NCBI GenBank assembly: GCA_041391425.1
Contig: JAWKNZ010000013.1
Span: 1 to 64,000 of the forward strand
Reading direction: 5' to 3'
Length of the DNA stretch: 64,000 nt
From: JAWKNZ01 sp041391425
GTDB taxonomy: Bacteria; Bdellovibrionota_B; Oligoflexia; Oligoflexales; JAWKNZ01
Within the stretch, counting starts at the first letter, position 1. Every line of letters starts with the position of its first letter. Positions 17,882-26,597 of this stretch are shown piece by piece. The notes under the pieces were generated by a model, which made no database searches, was not told the origin of the DNA, and saw only the letters and a list, made by a program, of their open reading frames with translations. The position numbers and the translations under genes were made by a program.

Positions 17882-18895
17882 TTGTTTCTTAATGTGGTTG
17901 TTAAACGGCTCTTAATTGCAGTGCCGACGCTGTTAGCTCTTACTATCATATTATTTCTTATGGTTAAGGCTATCCCCGGTGATCCGGCACAGCTGCTTTT
18001 GGGAGATAAGGCCACCCCAGAGTCATTGCAGCAGGTTAGAGAAGAGCTTGGGCTTAATAAGCCCATTGCGGTTCAGTATGGTATTTATCTTTATAACCTT
18101 GTCGTCAACTTCGACATGGGGAATTCGATTTCTTCGCAAGAGCCGGTTATTTCTTTAATCGGTGATAAGTTTCCAGCGACTATTGAATTGTCGGTAATGG
18201 CAATTCTTTTTGCCATGTTGGTCGGAGTGCCTATAGGATTAATTGCGGCATCAAGACCTGGGAGTTTTGTGGATTTTACGTCAATGAGCACTGCTGTTTT
18301 TGGGGTTTCTATGCCGGTGTTTTGGCTTGGTCTGATTCTTATGTGGATTTTTGGGCTGGCTCTGGGCTGGCTGCCGATATCGGGGCGCCTGGGAATTGAT
18401 TATTACTATGAACCGACTACTGGCTTTTTGCTTTTTGATTCCTTGTTTATAGAACAAGATATTGAGATGTTTAGGGATGCCCTAGCGCATTTGATTTTGC
18501 CGGCTATCACATTGGGTACTATACCTATGGCTTTCTTAGCTCGTATCACCAGAGCTTCGATGTTGGAAGTTTTGCAGCAAGACTTTATCAGAACGGCAAA
18601 GGCAAAGGGGGTAACTTTTTGGAAGATATATTTAGTGCATAGTTTTAAAAATGCGAGCATTCCTATTACGACTATTTTGGGATTGCAATTTGGCACTCTT
18701 TTAGCTGGAGCTATTATTACCGAGACTATTTTTTCTTGGCCAGGTATGGGTAATTGGATTTTAAGTTCAGTTAATGCCCGAGATATTCCAGCTTTGGAGG
18801 GTGGGGTTATCGCTGTGGCAGCGGCTTTTGTCTTAATTAACCTTGTTGTCGATGTTTTGTATCGGTTGATAGACCCTAGAATTAGGCTGTCTTAG
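17882..18895 (+). CDS. Peptide ABC transporter permease (DppB-like)
   Basis: 337-residue BPD-type inner-membrane permease. It starts with the TTG at 17882 (GAGGT upstream), giving the usual N-terminus FLNVVVKRLLIAVPTLLALT. The AIPGDPAQLLLG and LGLNKPIAVQYG segments, about six membrane spans and the EAA loop (ARITRASMLEVLQQDFIRTAKAKG) match DppB/OppB. It is the middle gene of a three-gene operon with the binding protein and a second permease. Confidence 0.92.
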   Translation: MFLNVVVKRLLIAVPTLLALTIILFLMVKAIPGDPAQLLLGDKATPESLQQVREELGLNKPIAVQYGIYLYNLVVNFDMGNSISSQEPVISLIGDKFPATIELSVMAILFAMLVGVPIGLIAASRPGSFVDFTSMSTAVFGVSMPVFWLGLILMWIFGLALGWLPISGRLGIDYYYEPTTGFLLFDSLFIEQDIEMFRDALAHLILPAITLGTIPMAFLARITRASMLEVLQQDFIRTAKAKGVTFWKIYLVHSFKNASIPITTILGLQFGTLLAGAIITETIFSWPGMGNWILSSVNARDIPALEGGVIAVAAAFVLINLVVDVLYRLIDPRIRLS

Positions 18896-18923
18896 ATTTT
18901 TAAGAAAAGGTGTTTATTAGAAA

Positions 18924-19790
18924 ATGACTGTGTCTTTACGACAAAAACAATGGAATTCTTTTAAAAGGCATCGCCCTGGCGTTATTGGTTTGTTGATGAT
19001 TGCGGCTTTGATGGTGCTTGCGGTTTTTGCTGGACTTTTGTCTCCTGTCGACCCAAATGTGCAAAATATGGATCTTAAATTTCTTCCTCCTATTTGGTTA
19101 GACGGTGGAAAATGGCCTTATATTTTGGGAACAGATGTATTGGGCCGTGATCTTTTTTCTCGGGTTCTTTATGGTGCCCGCCTTAGTCTTATGATTGGGA
19201 GCCTAGCAGTTTTTACTGGAGCTGTTATGGGAGTTCCTTTGGGTATGGTTTCAGGGTTTTTTGGTGGAAAAATTGATACTCTGATTATGCGTATTGTCGA
19301 TATTATGCTGGCTTTTCCTTCTCTTTTATTGGCTATCTGCATTGTAGCAATTATGGGGCCTAGCCTAGAAAATGCTATTTTATCGATAGGTATTGTGACC
19401 ATTCCAACTTATGCAAGGGTTGCTAGGGCATCTGTGTTAATGGAAAAAGAAAAAGAATATGTCCTGGCTGATATTGCTCTTGGACGCAAAAGCTTGCCTA
19501 TACTCATTAAGGGGATTTTACCGAATGTTTTTGGGCCATTGTTAGTGGTGGCATCTTTAGGCTTTGGCGGCGCTGTTTTGGATGCTGCTGGACTTAGCTT
19601 TCTCGGCCTTGGTGCGCAGCCACCGGTTCCTGAATGGGGTGCGTTGATCACAGAGGGTAAAAAATATATATTTCAAGCATGGTGGCTAATTTTGTTCCCT
19701 GGTTTTGCCATTTTACTGACGGTAGTTGGTTTTAACCTGTTTGGTGATGCTGTACGCGATGTTTTCGATCCTAAATCAGTAAAAAGTTGA
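18924..19790 (+). CDS. Peptide ABC transporter permease (DppC-like)
   Basis: 288-residue second permease, pairing with the DppB-like protein. Typical features are the N-terminal KRHRPGVIGLLMIAALMVLA span, HPLGTD-like WPYILGTDVLGRDLFSRVLYGARLSL, the EAA loop near ARVARASVLMEKEKEYVLA, and FLGLGAQPPVPEWG. No DppD or DppF ATPase follows: the next gene is convergent and overlaps by 15 bases. The transporter therefore borrows ATPases from elsewhere or is incomplete. Confidence 0.92.
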   Translation: MTVSLRQKQWNSFKRHRPGVIGLLMIAALMVLAVFAGLLSPVDPNVQNMDLKFLPPIWLDGGKWPYILGTDVLGRDLFSRVLYGARLSLMIGSLAVFTGAVMGVPLGMVSGFFGGKIDTLIMRIVDIMLAFPSLLLAICIVAIMGPSLENAILSIGIVTIPTYARVARASVLMEKEKEYVLADIALGRKSLPILIKGILPNVFGPLLVVASLGFGGAVLDAAGLSFLGLGAQPPVPEWGALITEGKKYIFQAWWLILFPGFAILLTVVGFNLFGDAVRDVFDPKSVKS

Positions 19791-20201
19791 TTTCCTTTTA
19801 GCATTTAATGCCGCTTTTTCCGAACTCAATACCGGCGCTAATTGTACTTGTCTCGCTGGCTCGCTTAGTAGGATTTTTATATTACCACTTAACTCTACTA
19901 ATCGAGATTTTAAGCTAGGTAGTGCCTGAACCGTATGCCCAAATAAGATATGGAATGTAATAAAAGAACCCACATTAATAAAAGGTAAACCCAGTATAGT
20001 TACGAATACTGGAATTGAAAAAAAGTGAAAAAGCCTAACGTAACTAAAGTTTAAAATTGTGAGGATAAACGTTAACCCTAATACATAGGCTAAAAGTTCA
20101 ATAATTACCCTTTTCAACGTGTAGTCTCCTAACGTGTGTCCAGAAATCACTTTCGTGGAGCGTAGCTTAATATTCAAGACTGTTCTAAAAACTCTTTTCA
20201 T
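19776..20201 (-). CDS. Hypothetical membrane protein
   Basis: 141 residues with two or three predicted membrane spans (VIIELLAYVLGLTFILTIL and FFSIPVFVTILGLPFINVG, then FITFHILFG) and a polar C-terminal tail. Its 3' end overlaps the DppC-like gene by 15 bases on the opposite strand. I do not recognise a family. The basic start and membrane pattern argue for a real gene, but the ribosome site is weak. Confidence 0.5.
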   Translation of the reverse strand: MKRVFRTVLNIKLRSTKVISGHTLGDYTLKRVIIELLAYVLGLTFILTILNFSYVRLFHFFSIPVFVTILGLPFINVGSFITFHILFGHTVQALPSLKSRLVELSGNIKILLSEPARQVQLAPVLSSEKAALNAKRKSTFY

Positions 20202-20255
20202 TTAGATAGTCGGAGTTACGCCGAGTAACTTGAATATCTATGGTAACTGTTTGAT

Positions 20256-21470
20256 TTATGAGGCTTTTGCAGTATCAAAATTCCCCAGATAAGTAACCTG
20301 ATCCATCGTACCCATATAATCCACTTTTGCGAAGGACGGTCTTCTTCCTCTTTTGGAGCTGCCGAATTTGGCCGTAGTTCCTTCTACCTCAGCAAAGCTG
20401 TTAGCAGATCTTATTTGTTTTAACAAGTCTTTAAAAGACTGTCTTATAGAAGTTTCCATTGCAATTTGATCCATCATCTCATCGCGGTATGGGTTTCCTT
20501 GAAACTTATAAATCGCCACCATAATTTCTTTGCCGAGAATTTTGTGATTGACCTCACTTACCACATTCAATAGTGCTCCTAAATGCTGGAGTAGTACGCG
20601 GTGTATGTGTGGCTTGTGAGCGTTGTCACTAGAAATGATGAAATCTATAAAAGTATGCAGGAATAAAGCGAACCTTTCGGGTTGTTTTAGCATATAGTAT
20701 TTAAATGTCTCGTGTAGGATTCTTTGGCTATGTATATCGGCTTCGAGAACGTATGGTAGGTTGTCTAACAGATACCTCAGAGCGATACCTTCGCTACGTT
20801 TGCAGAATAAAAGCCCGAAAAGGTGGTCCAATACGGTATGGCCAAAGCGGCTCATAACGCGATTAAATGAAGATTTTTCGCTACCCGATGATGATGTCAC
20901 TCCAAAATAATGCAGCAAACTAAGACGGATGCAAGCATTATTGCAGTTACTTACACTTAATAGATAGGTTGCGATATGATCGAGTAGTTTTTTGGCATCT
21001 ACCCATTGCCCTGGGTTTTTTTGGTTAAAATCGAAGATTGAGAGGCCAAGTTCACAAATCAGAACCACGGCAGTTGCAAACATAGCTTCATCATGTCCGC
21101 CGCTATCGACGACTTCCGTTGTAAGGGAGACTTCAACTAAAGCGCGTGCAGCGCCTTCACGCCCAGGCTCTTCAAACATTTGATCGATAAACGCATCAAT
21201 TAAGGCATCAGATCCAGCATTGGACATCCAAATCAATAGGCTTTCGACTAAGATTTCACTAGAAAGCCTCTCGTCACATCGTTCGCAAAGCCTTTTAGTC
21301 ATATGGCGGATGATTTCACATTGATCTTCTTCGGAAAAATTACGTTTAAGTGTGCGCATTTCTCGCCATTTTAGCAATATCCCAGCATCGATCAAATGTT
21401 TTACTTCATCTAATGATGTAACACCTTTCCAACTCGTTTTCTGCTCAACGCCTATTAACATCTGTTCCAC
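20256..21470 (-). CDS. Hypothetical protein, all-helical
   Basis: 404 residues without signal peptide or membrane span, rich in helices such as SEILVESLLIWMSNAGSDALIDAFIDQMF and LLDHIATYLLSV, suggesting a HEAT/ARM-like or other alpha-solenoid cytoplasmic protein. The C-terminal ~45 residues are polar and basic (SSKRGRRPSF). I do not recognise it. An in-frame ATG three codons in (21461) is an alternative start. It follows the GYF-PilZ gene on the same strand at 70 bases, so a shared role is possible. Confidence 0.65.
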   Translation of the reverse strand: MEQMLIGVEQKTSWKGVTSLDEVKHLIDAGILLKWREMRTLKRNFSEEDQCEIIRHMTKRLCERCDERLSSEILVESLLIWMSNAGSDALIDAFIDQMFEEPGREGAARALVEVSLTTEVVDSGGHDEAMFATAVVLICELGLSIFDFNQKNPGQWVDAKKLLDHIATYLLSVSNCNNACIRLSLLHYFGVTSSSGSEKSSFNRVMSRFGHTVLDHLFGLLFCKRSEGIALRYLLDNLPYVLEADIHSQRILHETFKYYMLKQPERFALFLHTFIDFIISSDNAHKPHIHRVLLQHLGALLNVVSEVNHKILGKEIMVAIYKFQGNPYRDEMMDQIAMETSIRQSFKDLLKQIRSANSFAEVEGTTAKFGSSKRGRRPSFAKVDYMGTMDQVTYLGNFDTAKAS

Positions 21471-21539
21471 CGATTCATCCCCCTTTTGTATGCTATTCTT
21501 TCTTCAGATTTTTAAATACGTTTTAAATCTTTCTTTTGC

Positions 21540-22115
21540 CTAATGTGCTTCTTGTTGTTTGAAGTCATTTTTATTAGTCGTATTGTTTTGTTGATCGACT
21601 ACCTCTTGGATATCATCAACATGCGATATATCTAAATTTATAAACCTAAGGCCGTAGCCAATAGGGTATTTCGGATCAGTATTAAGCCTGATGACTTCAG
21701 CAGTTGTATTAAATTGCTTTTTTAAGCCTTCAGCTTTTACCGTTACACTTAACTTTTCACCAATCTTAAAAATCTGATCTTCCGTTTCGATGAAGATACC
21801 TGTTGCAGATATATTCACTCCACTTCCAATTACAAGCTGGCCGTTATTATGGATTATGATACGACCTGATATTGTCGCTCTGGGAGCTCCCAATCGTCGC
21901 TTTAAATGATTTGGTGTATCATGGCCATTTTCTTTCTTTTCTAAGCCTAACTGATCGAGGCTTTCCTCAATAGGACGCCAATCTTTCCAACCAACCTTGA
22001 AAACATAAGCTTCTTGAGAGATCATATTATTACTAAGTAGCTGCGCTACTTGTCGTGCCTCAAACGGACCGAGCTGTTGTTGTTGGTGGTATACGTACCA
22101 TAATTGTTCACTCAT
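21540..22115 (-). CDS. GYF_2 and PilZ domain protein
   Basis: 191 residues. The first ~55 form a GYF_2 domain: WYVYHQQQQLGPFEARQVAQLL, then VFKVGWKDWRPIEE. Residues ~72-175 look like a PilZ domain: KRRLGAPRATISGRI for the basic segment and GSGVNISATGIFIET in the place of D-x-S-x-x-G (Asn for Asp). The Asn may weaken c-di-GMP binding. The C-terminus is polar. GYF_2 domains are peptide-binding or dimerising modules common in deltaproteobacterial and related genomes. Confidence 0.75.
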   Translation of the reverse strand: MSEQLWYVYHQQQQLGPFEARQVAQLLSNNMISQEAYVFKVGWKDWRPIEESLDQLGLEKKENGHDTPNHLKRRLGAPRATISGRIIIHNNGQLVIGSGVNISATGIFIETEDQIFKIGEKLSVTVKAEGLKKQFNTTAEVIRLNTDPKYPIGYGLRFINLDISHVDDIQEVVDQQNNTTNKNDFKQQEAH

Positions 22116-22292
22116 CTTCCTAATCCTTTAGTAGAGATAGATATTGAATCTTTTAATAAAGTAACCATAAATTCCTTGCTGACTACCATGTTGCAAGATG
22201 TTTGTTACAGGATCGGGAATACTTAGAAGTTTCTTTAGCCAAAGTAGTAACTAATATGAATTTTAATTTAATTACAGTATGTTACATATGAA

Positions 22293-22889
22293 ATGAGGTG
22301 TGCTTTGTTTGCTAAAATATCAATAGTTTTTATTATACTAAATATGTTTTTTTCTTTTGGCTTGTTATTTGGAGTGGTTGGAAATAACAAAACTGATAAC
22401 CAGCCTTTTGAAATTCATATACAGCCTAGCAAATTGGATTGGCAGTATTTTATGAAAGCGGATGAAGAATGGCGCCAAAGGCTTTGGAATTATTACAACT
22501 CTCAAGGAAAAGGGCTTTCTCAGTGGGCTTGGCAGTGGAGGCTAGGCTGGGTCCGTAAATGTGGAGCTAGCCGGCTGAAATATTGTGATGTGGTATTAAA
22601 GTCAGCTTTATTTGATGCAGCCGCTGTTGTTCGTGGTGAGGCTGCAACAAGAATTGGTGGCAAGTACTATGGTAGTAAGGATTCAGCTATTATCGATTTG
22701 TTGGCTAAAGCATTTAAAAATAAGTTGAACTACCGTGGCAAGAAGCCGTTATTTGTTCAACAGAGGATTCTATTTGCTATTTGGTCTATTGGGGGAAAAC
22801 ATGGCCATGAAGTGGGGAAGTTTTTAGCAAAGGGTCATACGACTCATTTAGCTTATTGGGATAAGATTTCTAATGGTGCAGGCCTTTAA
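22293..22889 (+). CDS. Hypothetical exported protein with HEAT-like helices
   Basis: 198 residues. The N-terminal hydrophobic segment (ISIVFIILNMFFSFGLLFGVV) is a signal anchor. The body is tryptophan-rich (WAWQWRLGWVRKCG), then has helix pairs such as SALFDAAAVVRGEAATRIG and RILFAIWSIGG that resemble HEAT repeats. No family is recognised. The start is uncertain: ATG at 22293, or a TTG at 22305 that has GAGGTG just before it. Confidence 0.6.
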   Translation: MRCALFAKISIVFIILNMFFSFGLLFGVVGNNKTDNQPFEIHIQPSKLDWQYFMKADEEWRQRLWNYYNSQGKGLSQWAWQWRLGWVRKCGASRLKYCDVVLKSALFDAAAVVRGEAATRIGGKYYGSKDSAIIDLLAKAFKNKLNYRGKKPLFVQQRILFAIWSIGGKHGHEVGKFLAKGHTTHLAYWDKISNGAGL

Positions 22890-23152
22890 GTTTGGATTTC
22901 TCATAGATTTATAAATGCTTATATAGTGAACAAATTAATTATGAGAAGGCATGATTCCCTTATCGGAGGCACTCTGGGCGCCGCAGTCTTTATTTTATGC
23001 AAGGTTGTACGTGCTAAGGCTTCTAAATTTAAGCTTTCATCTTTGTATAAAACCAGCTATAAAGCTTCTTCGTGTTAAAGGAAGCCTTTTGAGGCTAATC
23101 TTTTCTAAGGCTTACGGTAGCTTTTTGGAGGTATGTCCAAAGTTTCTTTTCT

Positions 23153-23229
23153 GGTCCGGTAGCTCAGCTGGATAGAGCACGGGATTTCTAATCCCGCGGT
23201 CGTAGGTTCGAATCCTACCCGGATCACCA
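23153..23229 (+). tRNA. tRNA-Arg(TCT)
   Basis: 77-nt tRNA with encoded CCA. Acceptor GGTCCGG pairs with CCGGATC (one G-T), D-arm AGCTCAGCTGGATAGAGC, anticodon arm CGGGA-TTTCTAA-TCCCG with anticodon TCT, T-arm GTAGG-TTCGAAT-CCTAC. It decodes AGA, a common arginine codon in AT-rich genomes. The MNT/HepT genes lie immediately downstream, convergent with it. Confidence 0.97.
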
Positions 23230-23257
23230 TTTCCACTGGCAGCGCTTGTGCTGTTAT

Positions 23258-23554
23258 CTATACCCTCTTTTTCTCCTTGTGGACATTTACTGCGTAGGCT
23301 TTTGCCAAATTTTTGAGATCTACAAGGTCGACTTTAATTGGCAAGTCGGATTCTTCGAGATTTTCTTTGATAAGGCTAATAAAGCCTGTCTGTTGTTCTT
23401 GTTTTAGTTCATAGAGAATGTCAATATCAGAGAATTTCTTATAGTCGCCCCTTGCTCGTGAGCCAAAGATCCAAACTTCAGCTCCATGATTTTTTAGCGG
23501 ATCAATGGCGAGTTTAAGCAGTAATTCCCAGGATTTTTGTGATAATCCATACAT
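23258..23554 (-). CDS. MNT-family nucleotidyltransferase (MntA-like antitoxin)
   Basis: 98-residue minimal nucleotidyltransferase. The signature GSRARGDYKKFSDIDI carries the GSRARGD loop and the catalytic D-x-D; a third acidic residue sits in KVDLVDL. In HEPN/MNT pairs this enzyme AMPylates the HepT toxin to silence it. The ATG directly follows the HepT stop codon (TAA then ATG, no gap). The upstream HepT-like gene is frameshifted, so this antitoxin may no longer have a full partner. Confidence 0.85.
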   Translation of the reverse strand: MYGLSQKSWELLLKLAIDPLKNHGAEVWIFGSRARGDYKKFSDIDILYELKQEQQTGFISLIKENLEESDLPIKVDLVDLKNLAKAYAVNVHKEKKRV

Positions 23555-23924
23555 TTAAAAATCAATCAATTTTTTTGCTAATTTTTGCCCATAGGATAAA
23601 AAGTTTTTTGCCTCGGCATATACTCTTTCTGCTAATTCTTCGTTATAGGTGTGGGAGGACAAGTTTCTAGCTTCCAAAAACTGAAACCATAAGTTGGGAT
23701 CATCGATCAGGCTAGCCTGGGCCATTTCTCTAATAATAGTTTTAGGAGCCGTTGCATTTGTTCCCATTTTTTTTGGCAGTTTTCCATGCGAGTTCGATAC
23801 AAAATTCGAACCTTTGTATGGATGCATCTCTGACAATGTCGTTTTTATCTTCTTGTAGCGCCTTGGCTAGTGAATCTAGTGCTTTTTCATATTGTTCGAG
23901 TGAGACTGCCATGATTATTACCAA
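23555..23924 (-). pseudogene. HepT / HI0074-type nucleotidyltransferase-binding protein, frameshifted at a poly-A run
   Basis: Two overlapping frames encode halves of one helical protein. The first (23924 to ~23750) gives SLEQYEKALDSLAKAL, RDASIQRFEFCIELAWKT. The second gives APKTIIREMAQASLIDD, WFQFLEARNLSSHTYNEE. Together they match the HI0074/HepT family, including the helix that carries ARNLSSHTY. The frames join at a run of eight A (plus-strand T at 23767-23774): removing one A gives a continuous ~122-residue protein. This is a broken gene, an assembly indel, or a slippage-prone toxin. The likely start is the ATG at 23912. Confidence 0.75.
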
Positions 23925-24042
23925 ATTGACTGTTTATCAGATTCGTATCGCATCTAACCTTTAACGATAGTAGCAGTTTTTTGCTTGAGGTTCAGCTGAA
24001 ACTTAGTAATTTGTGCTGTGGCTTATTATTCCAATATTAATC

Positions 24043-24224
24043 TAGGGCGTGTTGACGTTTCATTTCCTACTACGAGCCAAACCCTTGAGTCACAACGTTG
24101 TCAGGGTTTCAAAAATTATCCTCAATGTACATCTAGTACACCTCCGGTAATTTTTGAAACCCTTCCTAGCTGCGACTTTCAAGTATTTGTCTCTCGCTAC
24201 GAAAATGAAACGTCAACACGCCTA
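24043..24224. mobile_element. MITE, copy 2
   Basis: 182-bp copy of the element at 15691-15873, one base shorter because the right end has lost one C of the terminal CCC. Outer and inner inverted repeats and the central GTAC motif are intact, and TA flanks both ends. It lies between the HepT start and the DJ-1-like pseudogene. Confidence 0.88.
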
Positions 24225-24576
24225 GTGGTATCCATGCTTTATAAGGTATGAACGCGGTCTATATTGAAGGGGTGTTATTATAATTATTGGTTTTATAAAT
24301 AAAAATTTTACATTTTTGTTAAATATTCAATTTAGCGTAATGACAGTTGATGCTGTTTAGTTGTTATATATGTCAGCAGAAGTATTTTGTCTCTATGAAG
24401 CATTCTCATGGATATTAATAGTTTCTATTTGGCCTTTATGTTAGTTGCTTATGGGATATTTGTGGGAGGTCTTATTTTTTTATTATAAAATACCTCTGTA
24501 AAACAAGTTGAAGAAAAGGCCTTGTCTTCTTAAAATAGGGAAAATGGCCTTTTGAAAATGTTTTATAGGGGATACT

Positions 24577-26260
24577 ATGGTGAAGCCGCAGCTTGTTTTT
24601 GTGATAATCCTATTTTCTTTCATTGCTTGCCGTCCTAAATCCAATAGTCATATTGAATCTACAGTTAAGGGTGGCGATGCTTGTGGTGGTAAACCTGTCC
24701 TTTTTGCGATGTCATCATTTAATTATATTGATGTCACTAATCGAGAGGAGAGCTTTAAAGTATCCAACAGGTGTATTTTTACGTGAGTTTACTGACGTTT
24801 ATCAAGAGGTTCTAAAGGCAGGTTGTAAAGCTGTATTTGCTACTCCTGATGGTCAGTTGCCGACATGGGATGCTAACAGTATGGAAGAAATATGGGCTTA
24901 TTACCCTTATCTCGAATTTAAAGATAAGGGTGCGGTTATGGTGGATAATGCCCTCAAATTAGCCTTAAAGGCATTTGGCAAGCTGTTGTTTTCAGACGAC
25001 GTGAAATGGAAAAAGGAAACAGGTTTAGAACGTTTGAGTCCGGAAACAAAGGAATTGGTTGAAAAGTATAGCAATTTATCTAAAAGCTCGGAAGATGTGA
25101 ATGTATTTTCTTTCGAAGATATCAACAGTAGGCTGTCTGGTGCTGGAGGTTTTCCTTATGCTGGCCTTTTTATTCCTGGAGGGCATGTTCCTGTTCAAGA
25201 AACTGTAAATCCTGATAGGTCAAAGCTATGGTCAGAATTATTGGATGGCTTTTTAGATGCTAATAGGCCTATCGGAGCAATTTGTCACGGTCCTGATGTA
25301 CTTTCGACGAATAACAGATTCAAAAAGTTTAACATGACGGCGGTTTTGCAAAGTGGTGAGGAATTTTTACAGTCAGCAGGCCCTTTGTCAGGTCATACAG
25401 TGGACCATTATGTCGATAAAAACCTATTAGGCAAAGGTTACTCAGTATTTCAGCATCCGATATTAGGCTTTCCTTTAATCATGACATCTGAACAGCTTTT
25501 AACTGGCCAAAACCCCGCATCAGCTCCATTTATTGGAAAATCCTTTGTAGAGTCCTTAAAGTTAGCTAGTGGCAGTGATTATAAAAATGATTGGTGGCGT
25601 GGACGTCGCGGAATATATGAAATGCCAAGTGATAAGTTAGACAAACAGAATGTGTTGGCACAAAAAGTTAAGAGTATTTTTTCAGAGGCTATACGGTCTA
25701 CGGATAATGATACTTTAATAGCTAGAGCAGTGACTGGAATTAGAAAGAAGATTTTTGGAGAAAATTTATTTACCTCATTAAATGGTATCCGTTTCTTACA
25801 GGCTATTCCGCAACTTGTTTTGCATGAAAAAAATAAAATGATGTTACGTTCAGAAAAATATTCTGGTGCAGAAGAATTTGAAGTTTATAGAACTGGTATG
25901 CCTGATTTATCTTGGCATTTACCACAGCATAGTGCAAAACTAAAAAACCTCGTGGCTGATGTAACGAATACAGGAACTGATTTTTATACTTATAAGCCTT
26001 ATTTTGATGATTTCTTTTTTGAAAAAAGAAGATTTTGATATAGGAAAGTGCAATAGTGAAAATAATGGGTTACATGAATTGGTTTCTCTACTTAAGGCAG
26101 GTGCTCATAAAAGGCCAAGTCAATTAGAACAATTTGATGGTGCTTCTGAATTTGATGTGCTGAGAGCTGCTGGGGGGACTTTTACTGAGTCTTCGCAAAT
26201 ATGGAAGGCTCAGCAGAGCCTCATACGTAACGCAGCAAATTGCCGTATTAGTAAAGCTGA
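24577..26260 (+). pseudogene. DJ-1/PfpI-family lipoprotein, two frameshifts and truncated 3' end
   Basis: The start encodes a lipoprotein signal (LVFVIILFSFIAC). Then three frames in succession encode one protein. Frame 1 to ~24750 ends GKPVLFAMSSFNYIDVTNREE. Frame 2 (~24752-26030) continues ALKYPTGVFLREFTDVYQE, with the class I amidotransferase nucleophile in AICHGPDVL and the glycine turn LFIPGGHV. Frame 3 from ~26010 gives EDFDIGKCNSENNGLHELV and runs into an IS200 remnant. Both shifts need one base removed, one near GAGGAGAG and one at a T6/A6 stretch. DJ-1/Hsp31 relatives act as glyoxalase, chaperone or amidase-like proteins, usually not as lipoproteins. The truncation by the IS remnant favours real decay. 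Confidence 0.75.
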
Positions 26261-26422
26261 TTCTCACAAACTAAGAGATACTGGGGTCAACATTTGTGGG
26301 CGCGTGGATACTTTGTTGCAACTACAGGCACGTTGACAGACGAAGTGATTCAACAGTACATAGCAGGGCACGAAAGTTTTGAAAAAGATGATAGTTTTAC
26401 AGTAAGGCACGAGAAACTTTAG
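26261..26422 (+). pseudogene. tnpA: IS200/IS605 TnpA transposase, C-terminal fragment
   Basis: In a frame that opens after a TGA at 26258-26260, the sequence FSQTKRYWGQHLWARGYF continues VATTGTLTDEVIQQYIAGHES and stops at 26420-26422. W-G-x-H-x-WARGYFV-x-T-x-G is the hallmark of the C-terminal part of Y1 (HUH) TnpA transposases; the last helix normally carries the catalytic Tyr, here in QQYIAGHES. The HUH half is absent, so it is an inactive relic abutting the DJ-1-like pseudogene. Confidence 0.85.
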
Positions 26423-26423
26423 G

Positions 26424-26480
26424 CGGCTTTTAGCCGCTAACTCAACCCCACGCCTTTTAAGGAGGCGGGGGGTAGTTGAG
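26424..26480 (+). mobile_element. IS200/IS605 right-end hairpins
   Basis: Directly after the TnpA stop is a small hairpin (GCGGCT...AGCCGC, 26424-26437). A long imperfect one follows, with arms CTCAAC and GTTGAG enclosing CCCC-ACGCCT-TTTA-AGGAGGCGGGG. IS605-type elements end in such subterminal hairpins, recognised as single strands, so this marks the element's right boundary. Confidence 0.7.
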
Positions 26481-26597
26481 AAACGTATATTATCGTATAA
26501 ATATGGTGCCCGTATCTATACAATTTTTCGTAATTATTATTAACAAAATTAGATGCTGTGCTTTTACATTACATTTGGAGGTGGAGAATCATTATTA

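Noticed and set aside
22951..23175. 74-residue plus-strand frame before tRNA-Arg
   Set aside because: It runs into the tRNA-Arg gene and has no recognisable start signal or domain.
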